A stretch of 32,500 nucleotides of DNA from Prorocentrum cordatum (Eukaryota; Sar; Dinophyceae; Prorocentrales; Prorocentraceae), in contig CAUYUJ010012180.1 in NCBI GenBank assembly GCA_963575745.1, forward strand, positions 379,070 through 411,569, written 5' to 3'. The number at the start of each line of letters is the position of its first letter. The stretch's first letter is position 1. Under the pieces are notes generated by a model. The model worked only from the letters and a program-made list of their open reading frames with translations. It searched no databases and was not told where the DNA came from. Of this stretch, positions 1-9,505 are shown one piece after another. The position numbers were made by a program, and so were the translations under genes.

Positions 1-150
1 CGAGGGCAAGGAGGAGGAGGAGGACGATGATGAAGGAGGAGGAGTAGGAGGACAAGCAGACGGACGATGAGGATGAGGAGAGGACAAGGGGGCTGATGAT
101 GGAGGAGGGGGAGGATGAGAAGGACGAGGAAGAGGAAGAGGCAGAGGAAG

Positions 151-228
<78 letters not shown>

Positions 229-450
229 CTGATGCTGATGCTGATGCTGATGCTGATGCTGATGGTGATGATGATGATGATGACGATGATGATGATGATG
301 ATGACGATGAATGATGATGATGGTGGTGGTGATGGTGATGATGGTGATGATGAGGAGGAGGAGGAGGAGAAGGAGGAGGAGGAGGAGGATGTGGAAGAGG
401 AAGAGGAATATGGGGAAGAGGAGGAGGAGGAGGAGGAGCGGGGCCTATGC
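1..450. repeat. GGA and GAT trinucleotide satellites
   Basis: This block is simple sequence. Imperfect GGA repeats fill the first 150 bases. A near-perfect GAT run spans about 153-228, a GATGCT hexamer run about 228-265, an interrupted GAT/GAC run reaches about 355, and GAG repeats continue to about 440. Open frames through it read poly-Asp, poly-Met or poly-Arg and are repeat artefacts. Confidence 0.95.
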
Positions 451-584
451 AAACCGAAGACGCACCAACGAGGTTGCAAGAAACCCTCCCTCCAGGTTCC
501 TTCTCCACAGGTCCCTACTAGAGCTTAGGTTCATTGCGATAAGTGCCTCACTGGAAGACAAGCTTTTGAGAATCTTCAATCATG

Positions 585-960
585 CCAAACACCATCCCGT
601 GGACGTCAACGCCGCGTAGCAACGTGAGTGCTGCGCCCCCAAGTCTGAACCACGCCAGGACACCGTTCCTGGGACTTCAGCGCCGCGCATCAACGTGACC
701 GGCGCGTCTTCGCGCCAGAACACCATTCTTGGGATGTCAGCCACACGAGTCCTTGAAGCCATTGCAAACTGAAGAGGCGAAGGTGCGCGGTGCCAAGGCG
801 AGAGCCGTAGTATGAGAAGGACCCGCCCTCCATCATTGTAACTGATGCATATGTTCAAGACGAATGTGCGCGGCGCTAAGGCGAGAGCCACATAAAAAAC
901 AACAACAAAAGACGCACACGCCCCTCATCCTTGAATCTGTTGCAAATTTCAAGCTTCAAG
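585..960. repeat. Degenerate 60-83 bp tandem repeats
   Basis: Blocks beginning with ACACC recur at 589, 660 and 720 and share a TTCxxGGGACxTCAGC-like core. A second pair, GTGCGCGGxGCxAAGGCGAG, recurs near 783 and 865. The copies are diverged. I see no coding potential here. Confidence 0.6.
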
Positions 961-1040
961 ATCATACATGGTGAGAAAGTCTCAGGCGAAACGTCTGGCC
1001 CGCCCTACAGACAGGTCGGTGGGTGCGACGGGCAGAGAAG

Positions 1041-2440
1041 GGGAGGAGGAATGAGAGTGGAAGAAGATGGAGGAGGAGAAGGGAGAGAGGGAGGCACATG
1101 GCGTAAGAGAAGGAGGGGAAGGGGGAGGAGGAGAAGGAGGAGGAGGAGGAGAAGGAGGAGGAGGAGGAGGACTGAGAGGAGCAGGGGGAGGAGGAGGAGC
1201 AGAAGGAGGAGGAGGAGGAGGAGGAGGAGGAGGATATGGGCGAGGACTCAGTATCTTTCCTTCTCCTTCCTATTCAATGTTCTCCCGACTCCGTCCCTCC
1301 TCCTCCGCCTCCTCCTCCTCCTTCGCTTCATTCTCATCATCCTCCCTGTCCGCTCCCTGCTTCTCCTGCTCCTTGTTCCTCCCTCCTGTGCTCCTCCATC
1401 TCCTTCTTCGCCGTCGTCGTCGCCGTCGTCGTCGCAATCGGCAGCTTTTTGTGGGGCGCTGCTGGAGGCTCGCGTCGCCACGCCTCCCCTCCTCCCCTTG
1501 CTCTCCCTCCCGCCATCTCCTACTGCTCAAGGTTCCTCCCAACTCGCTCCGTGATTGGTCTCCTCTTCTCTTGTCTTGGCTGCACGTTTCTGCCTCCTCC
1601 ATCCTCTTCCTCGTCCCTCTCCTACGTACGTCCTCCCTCCTCCACCTCCCCCTTCTTCCTTCTCCTCTGTGCTCCTCGTCCTCTTTCCTCCTTCCGCCTT
1701 CTTTTCTTCATCCTTCTGTTCTTCCTTCCTCATATTCCTTCCCCTTCTCCGTTCTTATCATCCTATCCTCCCCGTCCACTCCATGCCATCCTCGCCGTCC
1801 TCCTCCTCCTCCTCCTCCTCCTCCTCCTCCTCCTCCTCCGCCTCCTCCTCCTGCTCATCTCCCTCCTCCTCCTCCTCCTCCTCCTGCTCATCTCCTTCCT
1901 CCCTCCTCCCTCCTCCTCCTCTTCCTCCTTCTCCTCCTCTTCCTCCTCCTTCCTTTTCCCTTGTCCTCCTGCTCCTCCTTCTCCTCCCCGGCCTCTGTCT
2001 CTTCTTCTTGCGAGGCGGGCGAGGCCTGCGCGAAGCCCCCGGAGCGGCTGGCCCTGTCCGTCTCCCTCTCCATGCTTTCTGATCCCCCCTCCTCCCACCT
2101 CGTATTCCTCCGCCTCCCCTCTCTCGTCCCCCTCCCTCATCCCTCCGTTGTCCTTCGATGTTCTCCTCTTCTTCTTCCTCACTCATCCCTCCTCTTCCTA
2201 CTCCTCCTCCCTCCTCCTCCTCCTCCTCCTCCTCCTCCTCCTCCTCCTCCTCCTCTTCCTCCTCCTCTTCTCATCTTCCTCCTCCTCCTCCTCCACCTCC
2301 TCCTATTCCTATTCCTATTCCTCCTCCTCCTCCTCCTCCTCATCATCCTTCTCCTGACCGTCACCATGGATATCCCTCCTCCTACTCCTCCTCATCCCTC
2401 TTCTCCTCCTCTTTCTGGCTCTTTGCATCCGCCTCTCCGG
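1041..2440. repeat. GGA tract switching to a long TCC tract
   Basis: The plus strand is purine-rich (GGA)n from about 1041 to 1235 and then pyrimidine-rich (TCC/CTC)n, with short unique interruptions, to about 2440. Purest runs are at 1797-1840 and 2205-2260. The polarity switch near 1240 makes the block an imperfect inverted repeat. Long frames across it are low-complexity only. A short GC3-rich island at about 2015-2082 is listed separately. Confidence 0.9.
2015..2082 (+). CDS. Possible short exon upstream of the GT8 gene
   Basis: Just after a pyrimidine tract ending in TTCTTCTTGCGAG, the sequence has strongly GC-biased third codon positions for about 20 codons. It reads through a stretch ending ERLALSVSLSM before falling back into TCC repeats. 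The first strand and helix of GT8 enzymes have this sort of hydrophobic helix, so it could be an N-terminal exon of the glycosyltransferase downstream. The peptide is too short to identify. It may equally be chance sequence in a satellite gap. A GA donor near 2083-2090 is possible. Confidence 0.25.
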
Positions 2441-2983
2441 GTCGACCAGATGTTGGCTCGCCTCCCGGTGCTCCTTTGCTCGTTCAAGCCCTGTTTGGTC
2501 AGCGGCGTCGGCGCCCCCCTGGCTCGCGCGGCCTGCGGGGCAATTACCGGGCCCCCGAGACCGTGGAAAAGCGGCTCGGGATGAAGAACAGGTCTCGGGG
2601 GCGGCCAAGAGGGGGTGATGACTCGGGGGGGGGGATATCGGGATATCATGGCGGGGTTCATGATATCTCCCCAGATTCCACGGCGCCTCTTCTTATTTCA
2701 TTACGTCCCTGCCCCCCCCCCCCTGGGCCGCGCACATGCCGGCGGCCATGATTGGCGCCCCCCCTCTTGGACGCCCCCCGCTTGGCCAACCCCGATGAAG
2801 AACAGGCATTGGGGAATTAGTCCAGACCTCAGGGGGGCCGGGCTGCGAACACATACGGCGTCACTGTTCTGGGTCCCCGCTCTCGCCGCTCTCTTCTCTC
2901 CGATCGCCCTCCCCCCGCAGCGCCACTCCTTCGCCCTCCTAGTCTTCGTCCCCACTTCCTCCCCTGCCACACCCCCTTTCGAG
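2441..2983. other. GC-rich spacer with repeat fragments
   Basis: No recognisable gene. Two short pieces, around 2553-2605 and 2793-2825, resemble the middle of the dispersed family seen at 3461, 7670, 9110 and 16733 (shared GGGATGAAxAA-type core). A GATATC-rich inverted motif lies at 2634-2672. Confidence 0.5.
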
Positions 2984-3097
2984 GTGCGCATCCTTCGCGC
3001 GCGGCCGCTTCCTTTCAACATGAGCCAGTTCGAGGAGGTGTGGAGCGACATCTGGCCCAAGGGGGCCGCCTTCTTCACTAGCCAGGGGTCGCCAGAG
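2984..3097 (+). CDS. GT8 glycosyltransferase, candidate exon before the metal-site exon
   Basis: The frame runs through VRILRARPLPFNMSQFEEVW and on to WPKGAAFF. In GT8 proteins a strand followed by a helix of this type precedes the segment leading to the DxD motif. An AG at 2982-2983 gives a plausible acceptor and GT at 3098 a canonical donor in phase 0, which fits the phase-0 start of the next exon at 3606. Third positions are GC-rich. The block is less conserved than the later exons, so membership of the gene rests on position, strand, phase and composition. Confidence 0.5.
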
Positions 3098-3605
3098 GTG
3101 CCCCTGGCCCAGTCTGACCCCAGGATTTCCAAAGGGGCCCCCATGGCCTCCAGAGCAGCTCCCACGAGGCAGAGAGGATGGGGCGAGGGGCTAGGGGCAC
3201 CCTGGGCCACGGGCACCTCTGGAAGCCCCCGCGCCAGCCTCAGCTTCACGTCGCTCTACCTGCACGAGTATCCCGATCGAGGATCGAGGATCGAGCCCGC
3301 CCGGATGCTCCTGGCGCCCTCCCATGAGATCTTGGCGCCAGTTTCGTCTCGCAACGGGCAATGTTGTCATGTTTCAGGCCATGGGATCTCGATGTTGCAA
3401 CTTTTTGGGCAACGTCGGATCTCAGGGCCCGGGCGGCCATCAGGGAAAGACACGCGACGAGAGGTTTTTGGCATTTTTTCGGTTTCGGGGGCCCTCGCCG
3501 GGCCCCGGGACGTCAAAGAACGACGCGGGATGAAAAATTAGTCTTGCTCCGCGTGTCCACGTGAAAAACGTCACGACGTCGGCGTTCGGGGGATTGCCGG
3601 CGAAG
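3098..3605. other. Intron-like sequence with a dispersed repeat
   Basis: This lies between two glycosyltransferase exons. It contains a short triplicated GATCGAGGATCGAG motif near 3275-3295, a GTTGC/GCAAC hairpin near 3394-3412, and the family-2 dispersed repeat from 3461 to the acceptor at 3605. No coding sequence is apparent apart from frames through the repeat. Confidence 0.5.
3461..3600 (+). repeat. Dispersed repeat family 2, copy 1
   Basis: The unit runs from a GAGGTTTTTGGC-like start through GGGGGCCCTCGCCGGGCCCC, GTCAAAGAACG and a GAAAAA segment to TCACGACGTCGG. The same ordered blocks recur at 7670-7830, 9110-9235 (inverted) and 16733-16880. It has no coding capacity. It ends just before the acceptor of the exon at 3606. 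Confidence 0.75.
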
Positions 3606-3763
3606 AACAGCAAATCAACACATTCGGCGAGGTACCTCCCCTCCGAGGCGCGCGCGGTCTGGATCGAGCCGGACACGATTGTGCAGGCGGACGTAGCGCG
3701 GCTCTACCGCACGCCGATGCGGACGGCGCTGGCTGCGGCCCTCGACATGAAGGCCGACCCTGC
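3606..3763 (+). CDS. GT8 glycosyltransferase, metal-site exon
   Basis: This exon reads through ARYLPSEARAVWIEPDTIVQ and on to ADVARLYRTPM and TALAAALD. It matches the GT8 pattern of R-Y-L-P, then a hydrophobic strand ending in the metal-binding DxD, then V-x-x-D-V-x-x-L-(W/Y) and a short A-A-x-D segment. The first Asp of DxD is Glu here (E-P-D), an unusual substitution at a metal and sugar-nucleotide ligand. The acceptor is AG at 3604-3605. The 3' end is uncertain: the next exon requires an end two bases into a codon, satisfied by GA donors at 3749 or 3764. Codon third positions are almost all G or C. Confidence 0.72.
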
Positions 3764-3781
3764 GATATGGGAGACTCGCAG

Positions 3782-4530
3782 ACCCCCTGCGCACCTGCAC
3801 ACTTCCTCCCCACCAATCGCCCTTCCCGTCCGTATCTCCACACTTCCTCTCCATCCGCGCCTCCCTCCGTCCTGCCCCTCCGCCTCCCTCCATCCTGCCC
3901 CTCCTTTTTCCTCCTCCTCCTCGTTCTCCTCCTCCTCCTCCTCCTCCTCCTCCTCCTCCTCCAACTCCTCCTCCTCCTCTTCATCCTTATCCTCCGTCCG
4001 ACCTTTTGCCCACGCATCCCTTACCACCTCTTCTGCGTTCCCCCCCTCGCCCCCCTCCGCCCCCTCCGTTCCTGCACGTGGAGTCCTGCCCGAGACCAGG
4101 GGTGGCCGCGGAACCCTCCGCGCGGGAGGAGCAAGATCCGTTGCCGCCTGGATATTGTCTCGGCGAGGGAAGAGGATAAGGATGATTTAGGAAGAGGAGG
4201 AGGGGGGAAGAGGAGGAGTCCCTGTCTCAAGGAAGGTTCGACAGCGTCCTGCAGATGAGCGCGCGGCTTCTTCTCATTCAGGCGGGGCATGTGGTCGACC
4301 TGGATTGTTTGTGGTTCAGTGGTTCAGGGAAGAGCAGGCACCCTAGAAGCCGGTTTGGTTTGAACCGTTTTTTGCAGTGCATCGCTGACACACAGGCTCG
4401 AAGGGCAGAATATCAGTAGCTGGCTTACGCCGTTCGGGCACGCGCGCCAGAAGCTGGCGCAAAGGGCCTGGGGCTGCACGGGAAGCGCTGGGCGCAGGCT
4501 CCGGGAGGATTGCAGGAGGTTCAAGCAACA
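3782..4530. other. Intron-like DNA with TCC tract
   Basis: A pyrimidine-rich stretch from about 3785 contains a TCC/CTC microsatellite at about 3895-3990. The rest, about 4010-4530, is GC-rich unique sequence with no recognisable coding segment. Confidence 0.5.
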
Positions 4531-4540
4531 TAGACATACA

Positions 4541-4640
4541 TTGTTTGAGCTCCGCGCGGGTTTCTTGGAGCTACGCTCGGCCCCCTGGCGGCGTTGGGGA
4601 TCCAGGGCCGATCCAGGAATCCGCGCGGACCTCCTAAACT
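4541..4640. repeat. Foldback element family 1, copy A
   Basis: The arms GAGCTCCGCGCGG (about 4548-4560) and CCGCGCGGACCTCC (4621-4634) are inverted relative to each other and enclose about 60 bases with ATCCAGGGCCGATCC-type sequence. The same arm sequences occur in five other places in the window. The element is MITE-like, with no coding sequence. Confidence 0.75.
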
Positions 4641-4739
4641 GTATCCAGCAGCCTTCGGCCCATCCCGCACCGTGCCTGGGTTGTGGGCCAGAAGCCTTCG
4701 GGATATTCGTTGGGATGTCGCGCGAGGTCGCTCGGGGGC

Positions 4740-5265
4740 AGGTTGGAAGCTTCATGGGGGCCGTTTTGGAGCTTCTTGGGGCGTCTGGCCTCTCGGGGGC
4801 CTCGTGGGGCCTCCTGGGCCTCCTGGGGGCCTCGTGGGACTGAAGATTTGGATTTTCGGTTCGTGCTCCCCCTCTTTGACACTTCTTAGGGCTGTCTTTG
4901 GGCCATCTTGGGCGCCTCTGGGGCCGTCTTGGAGCCCTCTCGGGCCGTGCTGTGGCCGTCATAGGGGGCCTCTTGGGCTGTCTTGGAGCGGTGCTGGGGG
5001 GCCTCTTGGGCCTTCTTGGAGCGTCGGGAGCTCGAAAAGTCGATGGACCCAAAATCATTGGAAAACCGATGGAACATCAATGATTTTGGCATCTCGGGGC
5101 CCCGTTGGGGAGGCTCTTGAGGCTCTTTTGTGGCGTCTCGGAGGCGGGCAATCTTGGGCGTCCTGGTGCGATCTTGGGGCGTCTCGGGGCCCCCTTGGAC
5201 CGTCTTGGGGGCCTCTCGGGGCCCTGTTGGCCCATCTTGGGGCCCTGTAGGGCCGAAGACGTCAC
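4740..5265. repeat. Degenerate GGGGCCTCTTGG minisatellite
   Basis: A G/C/T-rich motif of roughly 12-24 bases, close to GGGGCxTCTTGGGGCC, recurs many times with substitutions and small gaps (for example near 4770, 4800, 4920, 4965, 5000 and 5180-5235). A more unique stretch at 5030-5085 interrupts it. Frames through it are repetitive and not considered genes. Confidence 0.6.
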
Positions 5266-7495
5266 GCGGGGAGATGCGCCGGAGCCCAGGGAGGCCGCGA
5301 AAAGCGCCGAGAGATTTGGCAACTTGGGGTCCGGGCCCCCTAAAGACTCCTTAGGATCGAGGGCTGAGGCTCAGGGGATTGGGCGAAGGACCTGAGGACA
5401 CGCCCACTCCGTGCTCAGCGGCACGGTGGCGGATGTCTATGAGGTCGTTCGCCTCCTGTAAAAAGGCTCGTGTTCGGGCAGGGGCGGCGAAGGAAGTCCA
5501 CGGGAACGTTTGCAGGTAGCTAGGCTTCTCAACGCCACGCCGTGCCTGGACCAGGCTCACCAGGGAGTGACTCGCCGAGGACGGCTCCATTTAATTCCGA
5601 CGCGACGTCGCGCTTCATTCCAAGACAAGGCAGGTGCCAAACCGATGGAAAAGAGATGGTGTACATGATTGTCTGAAACTAATGTGCACCATCTTCCTGC
5701 GAAGGCACCATTGCCTTATCAAAGAGAGGGCGGCTGAGGATGACTTCGCCCAATTCTGACGGAGTGCCGCGTTTCGCCCCAAGAAAGTGGCCAACCCGAC
5801 ACACAAGAGATCCCGCACGTGAGTTTCAGTTTGATGCGAAATGGCCAGTACTACATGAGGCACGTGTGGCGCGGCGACATTTGCGTTGTCGGAGGCGCAG
5901 CACAGTGGACCTTTTTGTGAACCATAGCGTGGGCGCAGCCTTCAGCTGGGACTCTCTTGCCTGTGTGTCCGCACCACGATGCTTGGAAGTGCCCGACCAC
6001 CCGTGGCAGTCGATGGGAACTCGTACCAACCGAAGAGACCATTGATGAGCACTTGCGTCAGGTCAGCTGTGTCACTCGCGCCCGACTTCTCTTTTTCCGA
6101 CGAACTCTGCTCTCAGTCGATGGGGTTCTTGAGCACGGTGGCGCACCAGAGCGATGTCGCGCCGGCGGCAGGAACAAACGAGTGAAAATAGGCAGGTGGA
6201 TGTTGGCGCTCGGGCGCTGAAGCTAGTGGCGCAGCAGCACCGGCCAGAAAGGCCCTCTTGCAGCCCTTGGAGGAGGCCCTGCTGCATCGCGCCAGAACAG
6301 TTTTTCCCTTCGGGGCGTTTTCGCCCTCGGCGGAACCTTCGTGCTTGCGAGTTCGTGCCGCCCTAAATTCTAGGCGAATTGATTCTCCTCAATTCCATCC
6401 CAGGGCCGTCAAGCATCTTTTTGGGACGGGCAAAGTGCTCTCTGGGATGGGGTCGAGACACCTGGGGCCCGCGGGTCGAAACAAAAAGCAATCCACGGGA
6501 AGCCTTTGGAGGCACCAGCGCCCGTGGAGGCACCACGCAAGGGGGCCGAGCTGCTGAATTCGACCACTGCTACGACAGGGGTCCCGACTACTGGGCGCCC
6601 CATCTCCTGGGACGTCCATCGCGGCGATTCCATCCACCACGTATACGCCCGCGAAGCTTCCGATACGATACGAATGCACTCCTCTGGCCGCTTCGCCACT
6701 TCTCTGGAAGGTTAGCGACCGCGCGGCTTTCGACTACCGAGGGAAGGTTGTGGAGTCTGACATCCAGCTGCCGTGCCAGGGAGTCGTGCAACTGTTCGGA
6801 GGATCATGGCGGTGTTGGGGAGCTTGCTCCAGTGAGGCACTCCAAGATCGCAGCAGGGAGGCGTACTCAATTCTGCCGGCAATCTGGCGCAAGGAGCATT
6901 CCCGCGACCACCTCCCTGCAAAGTGACGACGCCGCGCACACGACTGGCAGGCGGAAGGCGAGCACCGAGATCCTCCATGGAGTTCCGCTCCGTTTTGGGC
7001 AGCCAGAACCACCAGACGCAGCGTGCTGGTGAGGCGAGGGCTGGTGAAGCCCCTGCCACTCCAGCAATAGGCGACGCATCGCCGATTTCAACTCGAGGCT
7101 GCCTCCTTTGCTGAACGAGCCCCCGCTTGTCGTTCCCTCCCCCCGTCCTCCCTCCCTGGACTAGCCGCCCCTGCTGCAGCCGCCAGTGTGAATTGGGTGT
7201 GCGCCCTGATCGAAGACGAGAGAACCCCTGGAGATGCGTCGAAGGCATGGGCGACCGGGGCCCTTGGGTACATGTTCACGCCCTCCCCCCTGGGCCATCC
7301 GCACTTGCAGCAACTGCAGCCGTCGGTGCGATCCTGGGCCGCGCGCGCCCCAGCCCAAGCCTTCCGCTCGGGCTCGTCGGCCCCGCCCTGATCGGCCCCG
7401 CCCTGATCGCCCCCCCGGCCGTGTGGCCGAGCGGGCGCGGCTGCGTCTAGTGGCTGTTTTGCGCGGCTTGGCTGCGACTTGTGTGGGAACGAAGA
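5266..7495. other. Unassigned intron-like region
   Basis: About 2.2 kb with no segment I can assign to a protein family. A diverged direct repeat of about 70 bases links 5594-5665 and 5752-5820 (shared start AATTCxGACGxxxTGxCGC). Open frames on both strands up to about 217 codons lack domain signatures and do not show consistent third-position bias. The region lies in the large intron of the glycosyltransferase gene. Confidence 0.4.
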
Positions 7496-7499
7496 CTAG

Positions 7500-7645
7500 G
7501 ACGAAGAAGAGGAGGAGGAGGAGGAGGAGGACGAGGAGGAGGAGGGGGAGGAGGAGGAGGAGGAGAAGGAGGAGGAGGAGGAGGAGGCGGATGCGGAGGA
7601 GCAGGAGGAGGAGGAGATGGAAGAGAGGGGAGGAGGAAGAACAAA
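7500..7645. repeat. GGA microsatellite
   Basis: Plus-strand (GGA/GAG)n with minor interruptions. It is followed directly by dispersed repeat family 2. Confidence 0.95.
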
Positions 7646-7669
7646 TACCCCCTCGCGTCGCGACTAAAA

Positions 7670-7830
7670 CAATACGGACGGTTTTTGGCCACTTTCGGCC
7701 TCTGGGCGCCCTCACCGAGCCCCTGGACCGTCAAAGAACGTCCCACGAGGAAAACCAGCCCTGGGGAAAGGATCCAGATCCCCGGGGGCCCACGTTGTGA
7801 AAAGATCACGACGTCGGAGTTCTGGGGGGG
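7670..7830 (+). repeat. Dispersed repeat family 2, copy 2
   Basis: This is one of the most complete copies: an AAAACAATACGGACGG start, TTTTTGGCCACTTTCGGCC, a GCCCTCACCGAGCCCC block, GTCAAAGAACG, GAAAACCAG, GGGGAAAGGATCC, CCCGGGGGCCCACG and TCACGACGTCGG. It shares block order with 3461-3600 and 16733-16880. Confidence 0.8.
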
Positions 7831-8395
7831 AGGAAGGCGGGAGGAGGGCGGAGGAGAAGGAGAAGAATGACGAGGAACAGGAGAGGGCATCAGGTGAAAC
7901 GGAGCGGCGGCCGCTGGGGTTGCCTGCGGTGTGGCAGGAGTTGTAAAACCCGTGCTCGCCTGGTCCAGGAGCGCTGCCCTGGTGTGCTTTCCAGGCTTGC
8001 CCAGGCTCACTGGTCCCATCGATTGTGGTGGGCGGGTGGGGCTGAAGGGCTTCTCCGGAGTAGTGCTTGCGGCGCCTATGCCAGCCGCCAGATTTTGAGG
8101 TTGGGGGGTCCGTGCCGTCCCCACCCCACTTACGAGAGGTGGTCCTTAAGGACCTCAAGGCGGGCAAAGAACCTCCTCATTCCGCCGTGCTTGCTGGTTC
8201 AAAGGGTTTGACGAGGTAATGGCGGAGAGGATGGACGTCTGTTGGGAAGACTCGGACTGAGCAATTCTTTTTCCCTGGATCTGGCTGGTTCTGGCCTTCC
8301 TGGTCCAGGGGCTGTGCGGCTGGCGATTTGTTCTGGTGGACGTGTGGGTTTGACGTGGTTCCCATCCGGGGCAGCTTGCAGAGGAGCGGAAAGAG
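7831..8395. other. Unassigned spacer
   Basis: Mixed-composition sequence after a short GGA run at 7830-7870. Frames on either strand show no recognised domain. I see no gene here. Confidence 0.4.
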
Positions 8396-8700
<305 letters not shown>

Positions 8701-8864
8701 AGGGAGAAGGGGTCCGGAATAAGGGTTCCAGATCTCTTCTGTCCTACCCGTTCGCGCGCGCGCATTTTCTCGTTTGGCCAGCGGGGGTGGCCTTGCCGCC
8801 ACGGCTGGGCCTGACGCGGGAAAGGTCTGTTCCGGCCTTCCCCCCTCGTAGTCACCTGTCGCCT

Positions 8865-8985
8865 GCTCCTCCTCTATCAGCTCTGCTGCTGCTCCTCCTC
8901 CTCCTCCTCCTCCTCTTCCTCCTCCTCCTCTATCAGCTCTGCTGCTGCTCCTCCTCCTCCTCCTCCTCCTCCTCCTCCTTGACTG
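8865..8985. repeat. TCC microsatellite with an internal duplication
   Basis: The block CTATCAGCTCTGCTGCTGCTCC occurs twice (8874 and 8931) within (TCC)n, giving a 57-base duplication. Polarity is opposite to the GGA tract at 8396-8700. Confidence 0.85.
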
Positions 8986-9109
8986 GTCTGTGACACATTC
9001 CGGACAGGGTCCAGGTTTCCACCTAATCTGCGGCAGAATCCAAGAGAAACGATTTCGACGGAGAGCCCAAACATCCGCCGATCTGTCTTTTCCCATCTGC
9101 GGGCACTGA

Positions 9110-9235
9110 GGTTGTGACCCCTCCCACGGGGTTACGTTTTCTCCCTGGGTCTACTTTTGATGGCCACGGGGCCCGACCACGACCCCCAGAGGCCGAAATC
9201 GAGGGAAAACGCCAGGATGGGAAAAACATATCGTC
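9110..9235 (-). repeat. Dispersed repeat family 2, copy 3 (inverted)
   Basis: Read on the minus strand it begins ATGTTTTTCCCATCC, continues TTTTCCCTCGATTTCGGCC and a GGGGTCGTGGTCGGGCCCC block, then ATCAAAAGTAGACC and GGGAGAAAACG. Block order is that of copies 1, 2 and 4, but it is more diverged. Confidence 0.65.
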
Positions 9236-9392
9236 GGAGACCTGGGATTAGAGCAGACAGGTTAATCTTGTCTGAGGCGCGCGCGAGCAGGTAGGATGCC
9301 GAGGTTGCCACCTGGCGGGCGGTGTTCATGGAGCTCATGGAAGACCTGGAGCTGCCGAGGCAGCCATGGTGGAGGCCTCTTAACCTCCTCCT

Positions 9393-9441
9393 CATCCTGC
9401 TGCTCCTCCTCCTTCTCCTCCGCCTCCTCCTTCTCCTGCTC
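9393..9441. repeat. TCC tract at the LINE 3' side, with target-site duplication
   Basis: A short TCC/CTC tract. Its last 16 bases, 9426-9441 (CCTCCTTCTCCTGCTC), are repeated exactly at 15994-16009 on the other side of the LINE, directly abutting its A tail. This is read as the target-site duplication. In the LINE sense direction the tract is (GGA)n. Confidence 0.85.
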
Positions 9442-9505
9442 TTTTTTTGACTGGGGGGCTCTTGGGGATGGGCCTCTGGACCACACATCACCACGGCCAA
9501 ACAGA

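Noticed and set aside
96-314. Poly-Asp open frame
   Set aside because: It is the translation of a GAT microsatellite; other frames of the same repeat are equally open.
1067-2584. 505-codon Pro/Ser/Leu-rich open frame, with overlapping frames on both strands
   Set aside because: It arises from TCC/GGA satellite lacking stops in several frames; no domain and no consistent codon bias except a short island at about 2015-2082.
5615-7250. Several 80-180 codon frames on the minus strand
   Set aside because: No recognisable motif, no sustained GC3 bias, and overlapping frames are equally open.
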